DNA of 64,000 nt from Paracoccus shanxieyensis (GTDB taxonomy: Bacteria > Pseudomonadota > Alphaproteobacteria > Rhodobacterales > Rhodobacteraceae). Location of the stretch: the NCBI RefSeq assembly GCF_009711265.1, contig NZ_WMII01000011.1, positions 62,001-126,000 on the forward strand. Direction: 5' to 3'. Positions within the stretch are counted from its first letter, which is position 1, and the number at the start of each line of letters is the position of its first letter. The notes below the pieces were generated by a model, which was not told the origin of the DNA, did not search any database, and saw nothing but the letters and a program-made list of their open reading frames with translations. Positions 26,418 through 33,997 of this stretch are shown here, in pieces. The position numbers were made by a program, and so were the translations under genes.

Positions 26418-27862
26418 TGCAGATGCCTGCGCCCGATCAGGGCATCATCGCACGGCGGACGCAGATCTCGGCCCGGTTGTCGGCGGCCGTTCCGGGCGCG
26501 GTGATCGACGATCCGACGGAAACGCGCGCCTATGAATGCGATGCGCTGTCGGCCTATCGCTGCCCGCCCTTGGCGGTGGTCCTGCCCCGCACGACCCAAG
26601 AGGTCGCAGCCGTTCTGCGCATCTGTCATGACGAACGCGTGCCGGTCGTGCCGCGCGGGGCGGGGACCAGCCTTGCGGGCGGCTCGATGCCCACGGCGGA
26701 TGCGGTGGTGGTGGGGCTGTCGCGGATGAATGCCGTGCTTGAGACCGATTTCGACGACCGCTTCATCCGGGTGCAGGCCGGGCGCACCAACCTGTCGGTG
26801 TCGGGCGCCGTGGATGCGGCGGGGTTTTTCTATGCGCCCGATCCCTCCAGCCAGCTGGCCTGTGCGATCGGCGGCAATATCGGCATGAATTCCGGCGGCG
26901 CGCATTGTCTGAAATACGGCGTCACCACCAATAACCTGCTGGGCGTCACCATGGTGATGATGGATGGCAGCGTGGTCGAACTGGGCGGCCCGATGGGCGA
27001 GGCCGCCGGGCTGGATCTGCTGGGCGTCGTCTGCGGCTCGGAAGGGCAGCTTGGCATCGTTACCGAAGCCACGCTGCGCATCCTGCCCAAGCCGGTGGGC
27101 GCGCGGCCGGTGCTGGTGGGCTTTGACGCCTCGGAAACCGCCGGGGCCTGTGTGGCGGCGATCATCCGCGCGGGTGTGCTGCCCGTCGCAATCGAATTCA
27201 TGGACCGCCCCTGCATCCGCGCGACCGAGGCCTTTGCCGGCGCGGGCTATCCCGATTGCGAGGCGCTGCTGATCATCGAGGTCGAGGGCAGCCCGCCCGA
27301 GATCGACGAACAGCTGGCGCTGATCCGCGGCATTGCCGACGGCTTTGCCCCCGTCGAATTCCGCGAAAGCCGGTCCGAGGACGAATCCCGCCGCATCTGG
27401 CTGGGCCGCAAATCGGCCTTTGGCGCGATGGGCCAGATCAACGATTACATGTGCCTTGACGGCACCATCCCCGTCAGCACGCTGCCCGAGGTGCTGGCGG
27501 GCATTGCGCGGCTGTCGCAGGAATTCGGTCTGGATGTGGCCAATGTCTTTCATGCGGGCGATGGCAACATGCATCCGCTGATCCTTTACAACGCCAACAC
27601 CCCCGGCGATCTGGAGCGCTGCGAGGCGCTGGGGGCCGAGATCCTGAAGCTGTGCGTGCAGGTCGGCGGCTGCCTGACCGGCGAACATGGCGTCGGCGTC
27701 GAAAAGCGCGAGCTGATGACCGCGCAATTCACCGCAGACGATCTTGAGGCGCAGATGCAGGTCAAGGATGTCTTCGATCCGTTCTGGCTGCTGAACGCGG
27801 CCAAGGTGTTTCCGCTGGCGGTCTCGGCCCCGCGCCGCGAAGGGCTGCGCAATGCGGCCTGA
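26417..27862 (+). CDS. glcD: Glycolate oxidase, FAD-linked subunit GlcD
   Basis: FAD-binding catalytic subunit of membrane-associated glycolate oxidase, which makes glyoxylate. Of 481 residues, the PCMH FAD-binding loop VVPRGAGTSLAGGS is at 77-90 and SSQLACAIGGNIGMNSGG follows; the C-terminal FAD_oxidase_C part contains FHAGDGNMHP and GEHGVGVEKR, all standard for GlcD. First gene of glcDEF with 11-base overlap into glcE. Start may be 26417 or 26423; AGGGA at 26402 could act as its own ribosome-binding site. No glcC regulator is adjacent. Confidence 0.94.
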   Translation: MQMPAPDQGIIARRTQISARLSAAVPGAVIDDPTETRAYECDALSAYRCPPLAVVLPRTTQEVAAVLRICHDERVPVVPRGAGTSLAGGSMPTADAVVVGLSRMNAVLETDFDDRFIRVQAGRTNLSVSGAVDAAGFFYAPDPSSQLACAIGGNIGMNSGGAHCLKYGVTTNNLLGVTMVMMDGSVVELGGPMGEAAGLDLLGVVCGSEGQLGIVTEATLRILPKPVGARPVLVGFDASETAGACVAAIIRAGVLPVAIEFMDRPCIRATEAFAGAGYPDCEALLIIEVEGSPPEIDEQLALIRGIADGFAPVEFRESRSEDESRRIWLGRKSAFGAMGQINDYMCLDGTIPVSTLPEVLAGIARLSQEFGLDVANVFHAGDGNMHPLILYNANTPGDLERCEALGAEILKLCVQVGGCLTGEHGVGVEKRELMTAQFTADDLEAQMQVKDVFDPFWLLNAAKVFPLAVSAPRREGLRNAA

Positions 27863-28895
27863 GACCGAGGCCGAACTGGCGCAGATGATCCGCGATGCCC
27901 GCAGCCCGCTATCCCCGGTCGGTGGCGGCACGCGGCTGCACCCCGGCGAAGGCGGCGCGGCGCGGCTGGATCTGCGCGGGCTCAGCGGCATCACGCTTTA
28001 TGAGCCCGCCGCGCTGACCGTGGTGGCGCGGGTGGGCACGCCGCTGGCCGAGTTGCAATCCGCCTTGGCCGCCGAAGGGCAGATGCTGGCCTTCGAGCCG
28101 GACGCGCGCGACGGCTCGACCATCGGCGGCGTGGTTGCGGCCAATGCCTCGGGCGCGCGGCGCGTGCAATCGGGGGCGTGCCGCGATGCGCTGCTGGGCG
28201 TGCGCTTTGTCGACGGGCAGGGGCAGATCATCGCCAATGGTGGCCGGGTGATGAAGAACGTCACCGGCTATGATCTGGTCAAGCTGATGGCCGGGTCGCG
28301 CGGGCAGCTTGGGGTCTTGACCGAGGTGGCGCTGAAAACCGCGCCAAAGCCGCCCGTATCGGTCACGCTGGCCGTGCCGGGGTCGGCAACGGCTGCGGTC
28401 GGGGTGCTGACACAGGCGCTGACCGGACCCTATGACATCTCGGGGGCGGCATGGCTGCCGGGGCAGGGCGCGCTGGTCCGGGTCGAGGGGCTTGAGGGCT
28501 CGGTCGCGATCCGCAGCAAGGCGCTGGCCGAAAAGCTGGGCGCGGACCCCGTGGCCTGCGACTGGGCCACGGTGCCGCGGGATGTGTCGGGCGATCTGTG
28601 GCGCATCATCTGCCGCCCGTCCGAGGCGCCGCGCCTGTTGGCCGCGCTGCCCGAACCCTTGGCGCTGGACTGGGGCGGCGGGCTGATCTGGGTGGCCTTG
28701 CCGCCCGGTCGGATGCCCGATTTGCCCGCATGGTCGGGCCATGCCAGCCGCGTGTCGGGCGATGCTGCCCTGACCCTCCCGGCGCTGAACCCTGTGGTCT
28801 CGCGCCTGAACGCCAGCCTCCGCGAGCGGTTCGATCCGCGCGGGATTTTTGCCAGCGACGGAACATGCAGACAAATTTCACGCCTCAGCAGCTGA
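27852..28895 (+). CDS. glcE: Glycolate oxidase subunit GlcE
   Basis: Second FAD-binding subunit of glycolate oxidase, 347 residues. It keeps the PCMH FAD segment (SPVGGGTRLHPG near 21-32, DGSTIGGVVAANASGARR near 87-104, GGRVMKNVTGYDLVKLMAGSRGQLG in two parts around 129-153) but lacks the GlcD C-terminal catalytic domain, as in E. coli GlcE. Overlaps glcD by 11 bases and glcF by 31 bases, so the three subunits are tightly coupled. Confidence 0.93.
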   Translation: MRPETEAELAQMIRDARSPLSPVGGGTRLHPGEGGAARLDLRGLSGITLYEPAALTVVARVGTPLAELQSALAAEGQMLAFEPDARDGSTIGGVVAANASGARRVQSGACRDALLGVRFVDGQGQIIANGGRVMKNVTGYDLVKLMAGSRGQLGVLTEVALKTAPKPPVSVTLAVPGSATAAVGVLTQALTGPYDISGAAWLPGQGALVRVEGLEGSVAIRSKALAEKLGADPVACDWATVPRDVSGDLWRIICRPSEAPRLLAALPEPLALDWGGGLIWVALPPGRMPDLPAWSGHASRVSGDAALTLPALNPVVSRLNASLRERFDPRGIFASDGTCRQISRLSS

Positions 28896-30154
28896 CCGAT
28901 CCGCTTGTCGCGCGGTCCAACAAGATCCTGCGCGCCTGCGTGCATTGCGGGTTCTGCACCGCCACATGCCCGACCTATCAGGTGCTGGGCGATGAATTGG
29001 ACAGCCCGCGCGGCCGGATCTATCTGATTAAGGACATGCTGGAGAACGGCCGGGATGCGGATGAAAAGACCGTCAAGCATCTGGATCGCTGCCTTGGCTG
29101 TCTAAGCTGCATGACGACCTGCCCCTCGGGGGTGGATTACATGCATCTGATCGACCATGCCCGGCTGCATGTCGAACAGACCTATCGCCGCCCGTGGCGC
29201 GACCGGGCGCTGCGCTGGATGCTGGCGCGGGTCCTGCCGCATGCCGGGCGCTTCCGGCTGGCGCTGATGGCGGCGAAACTGGCGCGGCCTTTCGCGCGGC
29301 TGATGCCCGATGCCCGGCTGCGCGCCATGCTGGAGATGGCCCCCGGATCGCTGCCCGCGCCCACGCGCGAGGATGGCGTGCATCCGGCCGAAGGCCCGCG
29401 CCGCGCCCGCGTCGCGTTGATGCCGGGCTGTGCGCAGCGCACGCTGAACACCGACATCAACGCCGCCACCATCCGCCTGCTGCAACGCGCCGGCTGCGAG
29501 GTGGTGGTGCCCGAAAGCTTTGGCTGCTGCGGCGCGCTGACCCATCACATGGGCCGCGAGCATGACGCGCTTGCCTCGGCCCGCGCGACGATCCGCAGCT
29601 TTCTGGCAGCCGGGCCGCTGGATGCCATCGTCATCAATACCTCGGGTTGCGGCACGACGATCAAGGATTACGGCAAGATCTTCGCGGGCGATCCGATGCA
29701 GCCCGAAGCCGCGAAGGTGGCGGGGCTTGCCCGCGACGTGACCGAGTTTCTGGAGGCGCATGGCCTGCCCGAAGGCACCGCGCCGGATCTGCGCGTGGCC
29801 TATCATTCGGCCTGTTCGCTGCAGCATGGCCAGCAAATCCGGTCCGCGCCGAAATCCCTGCTGGTGCAGGCGGGTTTTACCGTGGTCGAGCCCGAGAACC
29901 CGCATCTGTGCTGTGGATCGGCCGGGACATATAACCTGCTGCAGCCCGAGCTTTCTGGCGAATTGAAGCGCCGCAAGGTCGCCACGCTTGAGGCGGTCGC
30001 GCCGCAGGTGATCGCGGCGGGCAATATCGGCTGCATGATGCAGATCGGCACGGGGACCGGGGTTCCGGTGGTGCATACGGTCGAATTGCTGGATTGGGCC
30101 AGCGGCGGGCCGCGCCCAGCGGCCTTGACGCAGGCACCTGCCATCCCCACCTGA
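28865..30154 (+). CDS. glcF: Glycolate oxidase iron-sulfur subunit GlcF
   Basis: Electron-transfer subunit of glycolate oxidase, 429 residues. Two [4Fe-4S] motifs are complete: Cys25, 28, 31, 35 (CVHCGFCTATCP) and Cys76, 79, 82, 86 (CLGCLSCMTTCP). Two CCG domains follow (SFGCCGALTHHMG and HLCCGSAGTYNLL). The ATG at 28865 lies 31 bases inside glcE and is chosen because the ferredoxin motif begins soon after; an upstream frame runs through glcE. Its end contains the candidate heat-shock promoter for the next gene. Confidence 0.94.
   Translation: MQTNFTPQQLTDPLVARSNKILRACVHCGFCTATCPTYQVLGDELDSPRGRIYLIKDMLENGRDADEKTVKHLDRCLGCLSCMTTCPSGVDYMHLIDHARLHVEQTYRRPWRDRALRWMLARVLPHAGRFRLALMAAKLARPFARLMPDARLRAMLEMAPGSLPAPTREDGVHPAEGPRRARVALMPGCAQRTLNTDINAATIRLLQRAGCEVVVPESFGCCGALTHHMGREHDALASARATIRSFLAAGPLDAIVINTSGCGTTIKDYGKIFAGDPMQPEAAKVAGLARDVTEFLEAHGLPEGTAPDLRVAYHSACSLQHGQQIRSAPKSLLVQAGFTVVEPENPHLCCGSAGTYNLLQPELSGELKRRKVATLEAVAPQVIAAGNIGCMMQIGTGTGVPVVHTVELLDWASGGPRPAALTQAPAIPT
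30124..30152 (+). promoter_or_regulatory. Candidate heat-shock (RpoH-type) promoter for the small Hsp gene
   Basis: CTTGAC (30124-30129) and CCCCACCT (30145-30152) with 15 bases between resemble the sigma-32 pattern CTTGAA...CCCCATnT. It lies at the end of glcF and would give a leader of about 85 bases. Confidence 0.4.
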
Positions 30155-30197
30155 AGCCTGTCGGACGGCCCGGATGGGCGCCGACGCAATGCCCGCC

Positions 30198-30240
30198 CGC
30201 ATCGGGGGGCTTGCCTTTGTATCGCTTTAATAAGGATGCG
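30198..30240 (+). promoter_or_regulatory. Candidate RNA thermometer hairpin masking the small Hsp ribosome-binding site
   Basis: CGCATC (30198-30203) is the exact complement of GATGCG (30235-30240), and CCTT (30214-30217) can pair with AAGG (30232-30235), the core of the ribosome-binding site of the gene starting at 30244. The AU-rich weak inner pairing resembles ROSE-like thermometers of alphaproteobacterial small heat-shock genes, but I could not compute a fold or match a ROSE consensus. Confidence 0.4.
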
Positions 30241-30243
30241 AAA

Positions 30244-30690
30244 ATGCGTAACTTCGATTTGACCCCGCTTTACCGTGCCTCGGTCGGGTTTGACCGTATG
30301 GCCGATGTCATGGACCGGGCGCTGTCCGCCGATATCGCCAGCTACCCCCCCTATAATATCGAGAAAACCGGCGAGAATGCCTATCGCATCGCCATTGCCG
30401 TCGCGGGTTTCGGGGCCGATGATCTGAATGTCGAGGTCAAGGATGGTGCCGTCATCGTCTCGGGGCGCAAGGCCGCCGAGGATGAGGGCCGGAGCTTCCT
30501 GCATCGCGGCATCGCCACCCGCGCCTTTGAGCGCCGCTTCACGCTGGCCGATCACGTCCGCGTCGAGGGCGCGAGCCATGTGGACGGGATGCTGAACATC
30601 GATCTGGTGCGCGAGATCCCGGAATCGCTGAAACCGCGCCGCATCGAGATCGCCAAATCGTTGAAATCGGTCGAGAAGCTGGACGCCTGA
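30244..30690 (+). CDS. Hsp20-family small heat-shock protein
   Basis: ATP-independent holdase chaperone of 148 residues (IbpA-like). It starts MRNFDLTPLYRASVGFDRM, the typical N-terminal arm of proteobacterial IbpA; the alpha-crystallin domain spans about 36-130 with YPPYNIEKTGENAYRI, SGRKAAED and the closing MLNIDLVREIPESLKPRRIEI. Ribosome-binding site AAGGA is at 30232-30236. Probably heat-induced; see the promoter and hairpin entries. It ends against an intergenic repeat copy, convergent with recR. Confidence 0.92.
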   Translation: MRNFDLTPLYRASVGFDRMADVMDRALSADIASYPPYNIEKTGENAYRIAIAVAGFGADDLNVEVKDGAVIVSGRKAAEDEGRSFLHRGIATRAFERRFTLADHVRVEGASHVDGMLNIDLVREIPESLKPRRIEIAKSLKSVEKLDA

Positions 30691-30699
30691 CCGGCGTCG

Positions 30700-30747
30700 C
30701 CGGGGGCGCTGCCCCCGGACCCCCGGGGGTATTTGCAAAACAAGGAA
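30700..30747. repeat. Dispersed intergenic repeat, copy D, with GC hairpin
   Basis: Hairpin CCGGGGGC-GCT-GCCCCCGG (30700-30718), then the 12-base palindrome ACCCCCGGGGGT (30719-30730), then ATTTGCAAAACAAGGAA (30731-30747). It separates the convergent small Hsp gene and recR. A further GC stem (30754-30776) follows. Best-preserved copy of the family. Confidence 0.8.
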
Positions 30748-30785
30748 GACGGGAGGGGCGCTGTGGTGGCGCCCTTCGAAATTTT

Positions 30786-30813
30786 GGTTCAGAATTTGCG
30801 GTTCAGAATTTTC
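30786..30813. repeat. 14-bp tandem duplication across the recR stop codon
   Basis: GGTTCAGAATTTGC (30786-30799) and GGTTCAGAATTTTC (30800-30813) are adjacent and differ at one base. The second unit carries the recR stop (TCA at 30803-30805 on the plus strand), so the first unit is a copy of the gene end placed downstream. Confidence 0.6.
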
Positions 30814-31402
30814 GGCGGGCGCGCAGGGCGGCGCTGATGGTGCCGTCGTCGAGATAGTCGAGCTCACCGCCGATGGGCACGCCCTGGGCAAGTCCGGTGA
30901 CGCTGACATACGTGGGGGCCAGCGCCTCGGCGATGTAATGCGCGGTGGTCTGGCCATCGACGGTGGCCGAGAGGGCGAGGATGACCTCGGTGATGTTTTC
31001 ATCCGCGATGCGGTCGATCAGTGCCGGGATGCGCAGATCGTCGGGGCCGATTTCATCCAGAGCCGAGAGGCTGCCGCCGAGGACGTGGTAGCGGCCCCGG
31101 AAGGCGCGGCCGCGTTCCATGGCCCAGAGGTCGGCCACATCGGTCACGACGCAGATTTCGCCGGTGGCGCGAGCCGGATCTTCGCAGATCGGGCAGATAT
31201 CGCCCGCCGTGACATTGCCGCAGACGATGCATTCGCGCGCCTGTTCCGCGACATTGGCCATCAGGCCCGCCAGTTGCGCCATCTGTCCGGTGCGGCGGCG
31301 GATCAGATGCAGCACCACCCTGCGGGCCGAGCGCGGGCCAAGGCCCGGCAGCCGCGCCATGGTGGCGATCAATGTCTGGATGTCATCGTCCGAAGACGCC
31401 AT
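30803..31402 (-). CDS. recR: Recombination protein RecR
   Basis: Acts with RecO and RecF in gap repair by loading RecA. The helix-hairpin-helix [17 protein letters not shown] is at 18-34; the zinc finger uses Cys58, 61, 70 and 73 (CIVCGN and ICPIC); the TOPRIM domain follows with [14 protein letters not shown] and the Walker-B-like [15 protein letters not shown]. Length 199. It directly abuts ybaB with no gap, in the common dnaX-ybaB-recR order. Confidence 0.96.
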   Translation of the reverse strand: MASSDDDIQTLIATMARLPGLGPRSARRVVLHLIRRRTGQMAQLAGLMANVAEQARECIVCGNVTAGDICPICEDPARATGEICVVTDVADLWAMERGRAFRGRYHVLGGSLSALDEIGPDDLRIPALIDRIADENITEVILALSATVDGQTTAHYIAEALAPTYVSVTGLAQGVPIGGELDYLDDGTISAALRARRKF

Positions 31403-31747
31403 TCAGAAGGGCATCTTCATATCGGCGGGCAGGCCCATTTCGCGGGTCAGCCGGGCCATTTCGTCCTGTGCCTTGTCCTGCGCGCGGCGCTGCGCGTCCT
31501 TGATCGCGGCAAGGATCAGATCCTCGACCACTTCCTTTTCCGAGGCGACGAAGATCGAGGGGTCGATATCCAGCGCCGTCAGTTCGCCCTTGGCCGTGGC
31601 CGTCGCCTTGACGAGCCCCGCGCCGGATTCGCCGGTGACGGTCAGCTTGGCAAGCCCGTCCTGCATTTCGGCCATCTTGGTCTGCATCTGCTGCGCGGTT
31701 TCCATCATTTTCGACAGATCGCCGAGGCCACCCAATCCTTTGAACAT
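31403..31747 (-). CDS. YbaB/EbfC family nucleoid-associated protein
   Basis: A 114-residue DNA-binding protein. The N-terminus is MFKGLGGLGDLSKMMETAQQMQ, followed by an amphipathic helix, the central sheet VKATATAKGELTALDID, and a C-terminal helix with AIKDAQRRAQDKAQDEMARL, matching EbfC. It would act as a dimer on DNA. It lies three bases after dnaX and directly before recR, a conserved arrangement. Confidence 0.93.
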   Translation of the reverse strand: MFKGLGGLGDLSKMMETAQQMQTKMAEMQDGLAKLTVTGESGAGLVKATATAKGELTALDIDPSIFVASEKEVVEDLILAAIKDAQRRAQDKAQDEMARLTREMGLPADMKMPF

Positions 31748-31750
31748 TGC

Positions 31751-33526
31751 TTATTCCTCGTCCTCGAAGGGATCCCATTCTTCGACCTCGGCCACCGGGC
31801 CTTCGGTCAGCTCATGCGGGGATGTATCCTCGCCCGCGGGCTTTTCAACCGTGACCGGCACCGGAACCGGCCGGATGCGGGTGATTTTCGCCTGCGGGAA
31901 AGCGGTGAAGATCGCCTGCACCGCGGGATTGTCCATGACGCGGGCGCGCACCGCCGCCTCGCGGGCAAGGCGCTGTTCCGTCACCGTGGGCTGGCCGGGT
32001 TCCGAGACCACGACGACCGCCCAGCGTTGCCCGCCCGTCCAGCCGCGCAGGCGTTCGGCAAGACGCTGGGCAAAGTCGCGCGGCGCGGTATCGGTGGGGT
32101 TGAATTCGATCCGGCCCGGCGCATAGCGCACAAGGCGCAGGTGATCCTCGACATCCAGAAGCAGCTTCATGTCGCGCATGCGGCGGATCAGATCGACCAC
32201 GGCATCGAAATCGGGAAAGCCTGCCAGCGCATCGGGCGAAACCGCGATCGCCGCCGCGCTGCCGGAGGGCTGCACGGCCATCGGCGCGCGCGGCGCTGCG
32301 GCGCGGGGCGCGTCGCTGCGGCTGGCCTGCGGCGCGGTGCGCTGGGTGAATTCGCCCGCCGCCGCCGAGGCCTGCACCTTGCGGATCAGCGCCTCGGGGT
32401 CGGGCAGGTCGGCCACATGGGTCAGGCGGATGATGGCCATTTCCGCAGCCATCATCGCATTTGGGGCCATGCCCACTTCTTCAAGGGATTTCAGCAGCAT
32501 CTGCCACAACCGCGTCAGCGCGCGCATCGGCACGCGTTCGGCGATGTCCTGACCGCACGTGCGTTCGTCGGGGCCGATGGTGGGATCGTCCAGCGCCTCG
32601 GGGGTGATCTTGACGATGCTGATCCAATGCGTGATCTCGGCCAGATCGCGCAGCACGGCCATGGGATCGGCGCCATCGGCATATTGCGCCTGCAATTCCG
32701 CCAGAGCCTGTGCCGCATCGCCGCGCAGGATCATGTCGAACAGGTCCAGCACCCGGCCCCGGTCGGCCAGACCCAGCATGGCGCGCACCTGCGGCGCGGT
32801 GGTTTCGCCCGCGCCATGGCTGATCGCCTGATCCAGCAGGCTGGTCGCATCGCGGGCCGAGCCTTCAGCGGCGCGTGTCACCAGCGCCAGCGCGTCATCG
32901 GTGATCTGCGCGCCTTCGCGGTCGGCGATCTTGCGCAGCAGCGCGATCATCACCTCGGGCTCGATCCGGCGCAGGTCGAAGCGCTGGCAGCGCGAGAGCA
33001 CCGTGACCGGAACCTTGCGGATTTCCGTGGTGGCAAAGATGAATTTCACATGCGGCGGCGGTTCCTCCAGCGTCTTCAAAAGCGCGTTGAAGGCGCTGGT
33101 CGACAGCATGTGCACTTCGTCGATGATATAGATCTTGTAGCGCGCCGAGGCCGCGCGATAATGCACCGATTCAATGATTTCGCGGATGTCATTGACGCCG
33201 GTACGGGATGCGGCGTCCATCTCCATGACATCGACATGGCGGCCTTCGCTGATCGCCACGCAATGTTCGCAGACCCCGCAAGGCTCGGTCGTGGGGCCGC
33301 CCGCGCCGTCGGGGCCGATGCAGTTCAGCCCCTTGGCGATGATGCGGGCGGTGGTGGTCTTGCCGGTCCCCCGGATGCCGGTCATGATGAAGGCCTGCGC
33401 GATGCGGTCGGCGGCGAAGGCATTTTCCAGCGTCCGCACCATGGCATCCTGACCGACCAGATCGGCGAATGTCTCGGGGCGGTATTTCCGCGCCAGCACT
33501 TGATAGGTCTTGTCGCTTTCGGTCAT
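31751..33526 (-). CDS. dnaX: DNA polymerase III subunit gamma/tau
   Basis: Clamp-loader ATPase of the replicative polymerase, 591 residues. YQVLARKYRPETFADLVGQ starts the family, Walker A GIRGTGKT is at 50-57, the zinc module uses Cys69, 83, 86 and 89, the DEVH box is at 136-139, and arginine-finger SRC is in TVLSRCQRFD. The C-terminal part (after about 370) is Pro/Ala-rich and then a DnaB/alpha-binding-like domain, ending acidic WDPFEDEE. I saw no obvious slippery A-run for a programmed frameshift, but I did not examine this exhaustively. First gene of dnaX-ybaB-recR. Confidence 0.96.
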   Translation of the reverse strand: MTESDKTYQVLARKYRPETFADLVGQDAMVRTLENAFAADRIAQAFIMTGIRGTGKTTTARIIAKGLNCIGPDGAGGPTTEPCGVCEHCVAISEGRHVDVMEMDAASRTGVNDIREIIESVHYRAASARYKIYIIDEVHMLSTSAFNALLKTLEEPPPHVKFIFATTEIRKVPVTVLSRCQRFDLRRIEPEVMIALLRKIADREGAQITDDALALVTRAAEGSARDATSLLDQAISHGAGETTAPQVRAMLGLADRGRVLDLFDMILRGDAAQALAELQAQYADGADPMAVLRDLAEITHWISIVKITPEALDDPTIGPDERTCGQDIAERVPMRALTRLWQMLLKSLEEVGMAPNAMMAAEMAIIRLTHVADLPDPEALIRKVQASAAAGEFTQRTAPQASRSDAPRAAAPRAPMAVQPSGSAAAIAVSPDALAGFPDFDAVVDLIRRMRDMKLLLDVEDHLRLVRYAPGRIEFNPTDTAPRDFAQRLAERLRGWTGGQRWAVVVVSEPGQPTVTEQRLAREAAVRARVMDNPAVQAIFTAFPQAKITRIRPVPVPVTVEKPAGEDTSPHELTEGPVAEVEEWDPFEDEE

Positions 33527-33584
33527 GTCCCGGCCTTGTTGCTGGCCGGCAGATTAGCCGCAGGTCCGGGGGGCGGCAACCGAT

Positions 33585-33869
33585 TCAGGCCGGTTGCCAG
33601 TCGAAGACCAGTTCCTCGCGGAAGGCGAAGCGGGCGATGTGGCTGTCGGTGACCTGTTGCAGATGCGCCATCGCGTCGGGCGGGGCGGTCAGGCGGATCG
33701 ACAGCGTATCTGCCGAAGAGGTCAGCTCGATCACGCGGTCTTCGGGCATGGCGATGCGGGCCTGTGTCGGATCGAAGCTGACGTCGAATTTGTGGGTCCA
33801 GTGTTTGGCCAGCTGTTGCAGATAGCGGCTGCCATGTTCGGTCGGCACGTCGCAGCGGGTCTGAAGCAT
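33585..33869 (-). CDS. DUF2218 domain protein
   Basis: A 94-residue protein of a family of unknown function. Recognisable pieces are TEHGSRYLQQLAKHWTHKF near 11-29, DSHIARFAFREELVFDWQ at the end, and a central ASADTLSIRL-like strand. The start at 33869 is chosen because the family domain begins within a few residues (MLQTRCDVPTEHG). Members are often near iron or siderophore genes, but no such context exists here. Stands alone between dnaX and a divergent serine hydrolase. Confidence 0.7.
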   Translation of the reverse strand: MLQTRCDVPTEHGSRYLQQLAKHWTHKFDVSFDPTQARIAMPEDRVIELTSSADTLSIRLTAPPDAMAHLQQVTDSHIARFAFREELVFDWQPA

Positions 33870-33987
33870 GATGTTTCCTTGCGCTAAATCATCCCGGCTG
33901 GCAGGGGGCTGGCGGGAAATCGGGCAGATACAATGCCTTGCGTCACGAACGCGTGAACTGTGCATGGCAGCGGTCTGCGCCATCCCA

Positions 33988-33993
33988 TATAAT
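33988..33993 (+). promoter_or_regulatory. TATAAT box overlapping the serine hydrolase start
   Basis: TATAAT is a perfect -10 hexamer ending one base before the ATG at 33992 finishes. If used, the transcript would begin near 34000, about the ATG at 33998, giving an almost leaderless message. The -35 position (33965-33970, TGGCAG) is poor. Confidence 0.3.
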
Positions 33994-33997
33994 GCCC

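Noticed and set aside
30938..33652. A 904-codon plus-strand frame opposite recR, ybaB and dnaX
   Set aside because: It crosses three well-supported genes and has no recognisable motif; it is a shadow of their codon bias.
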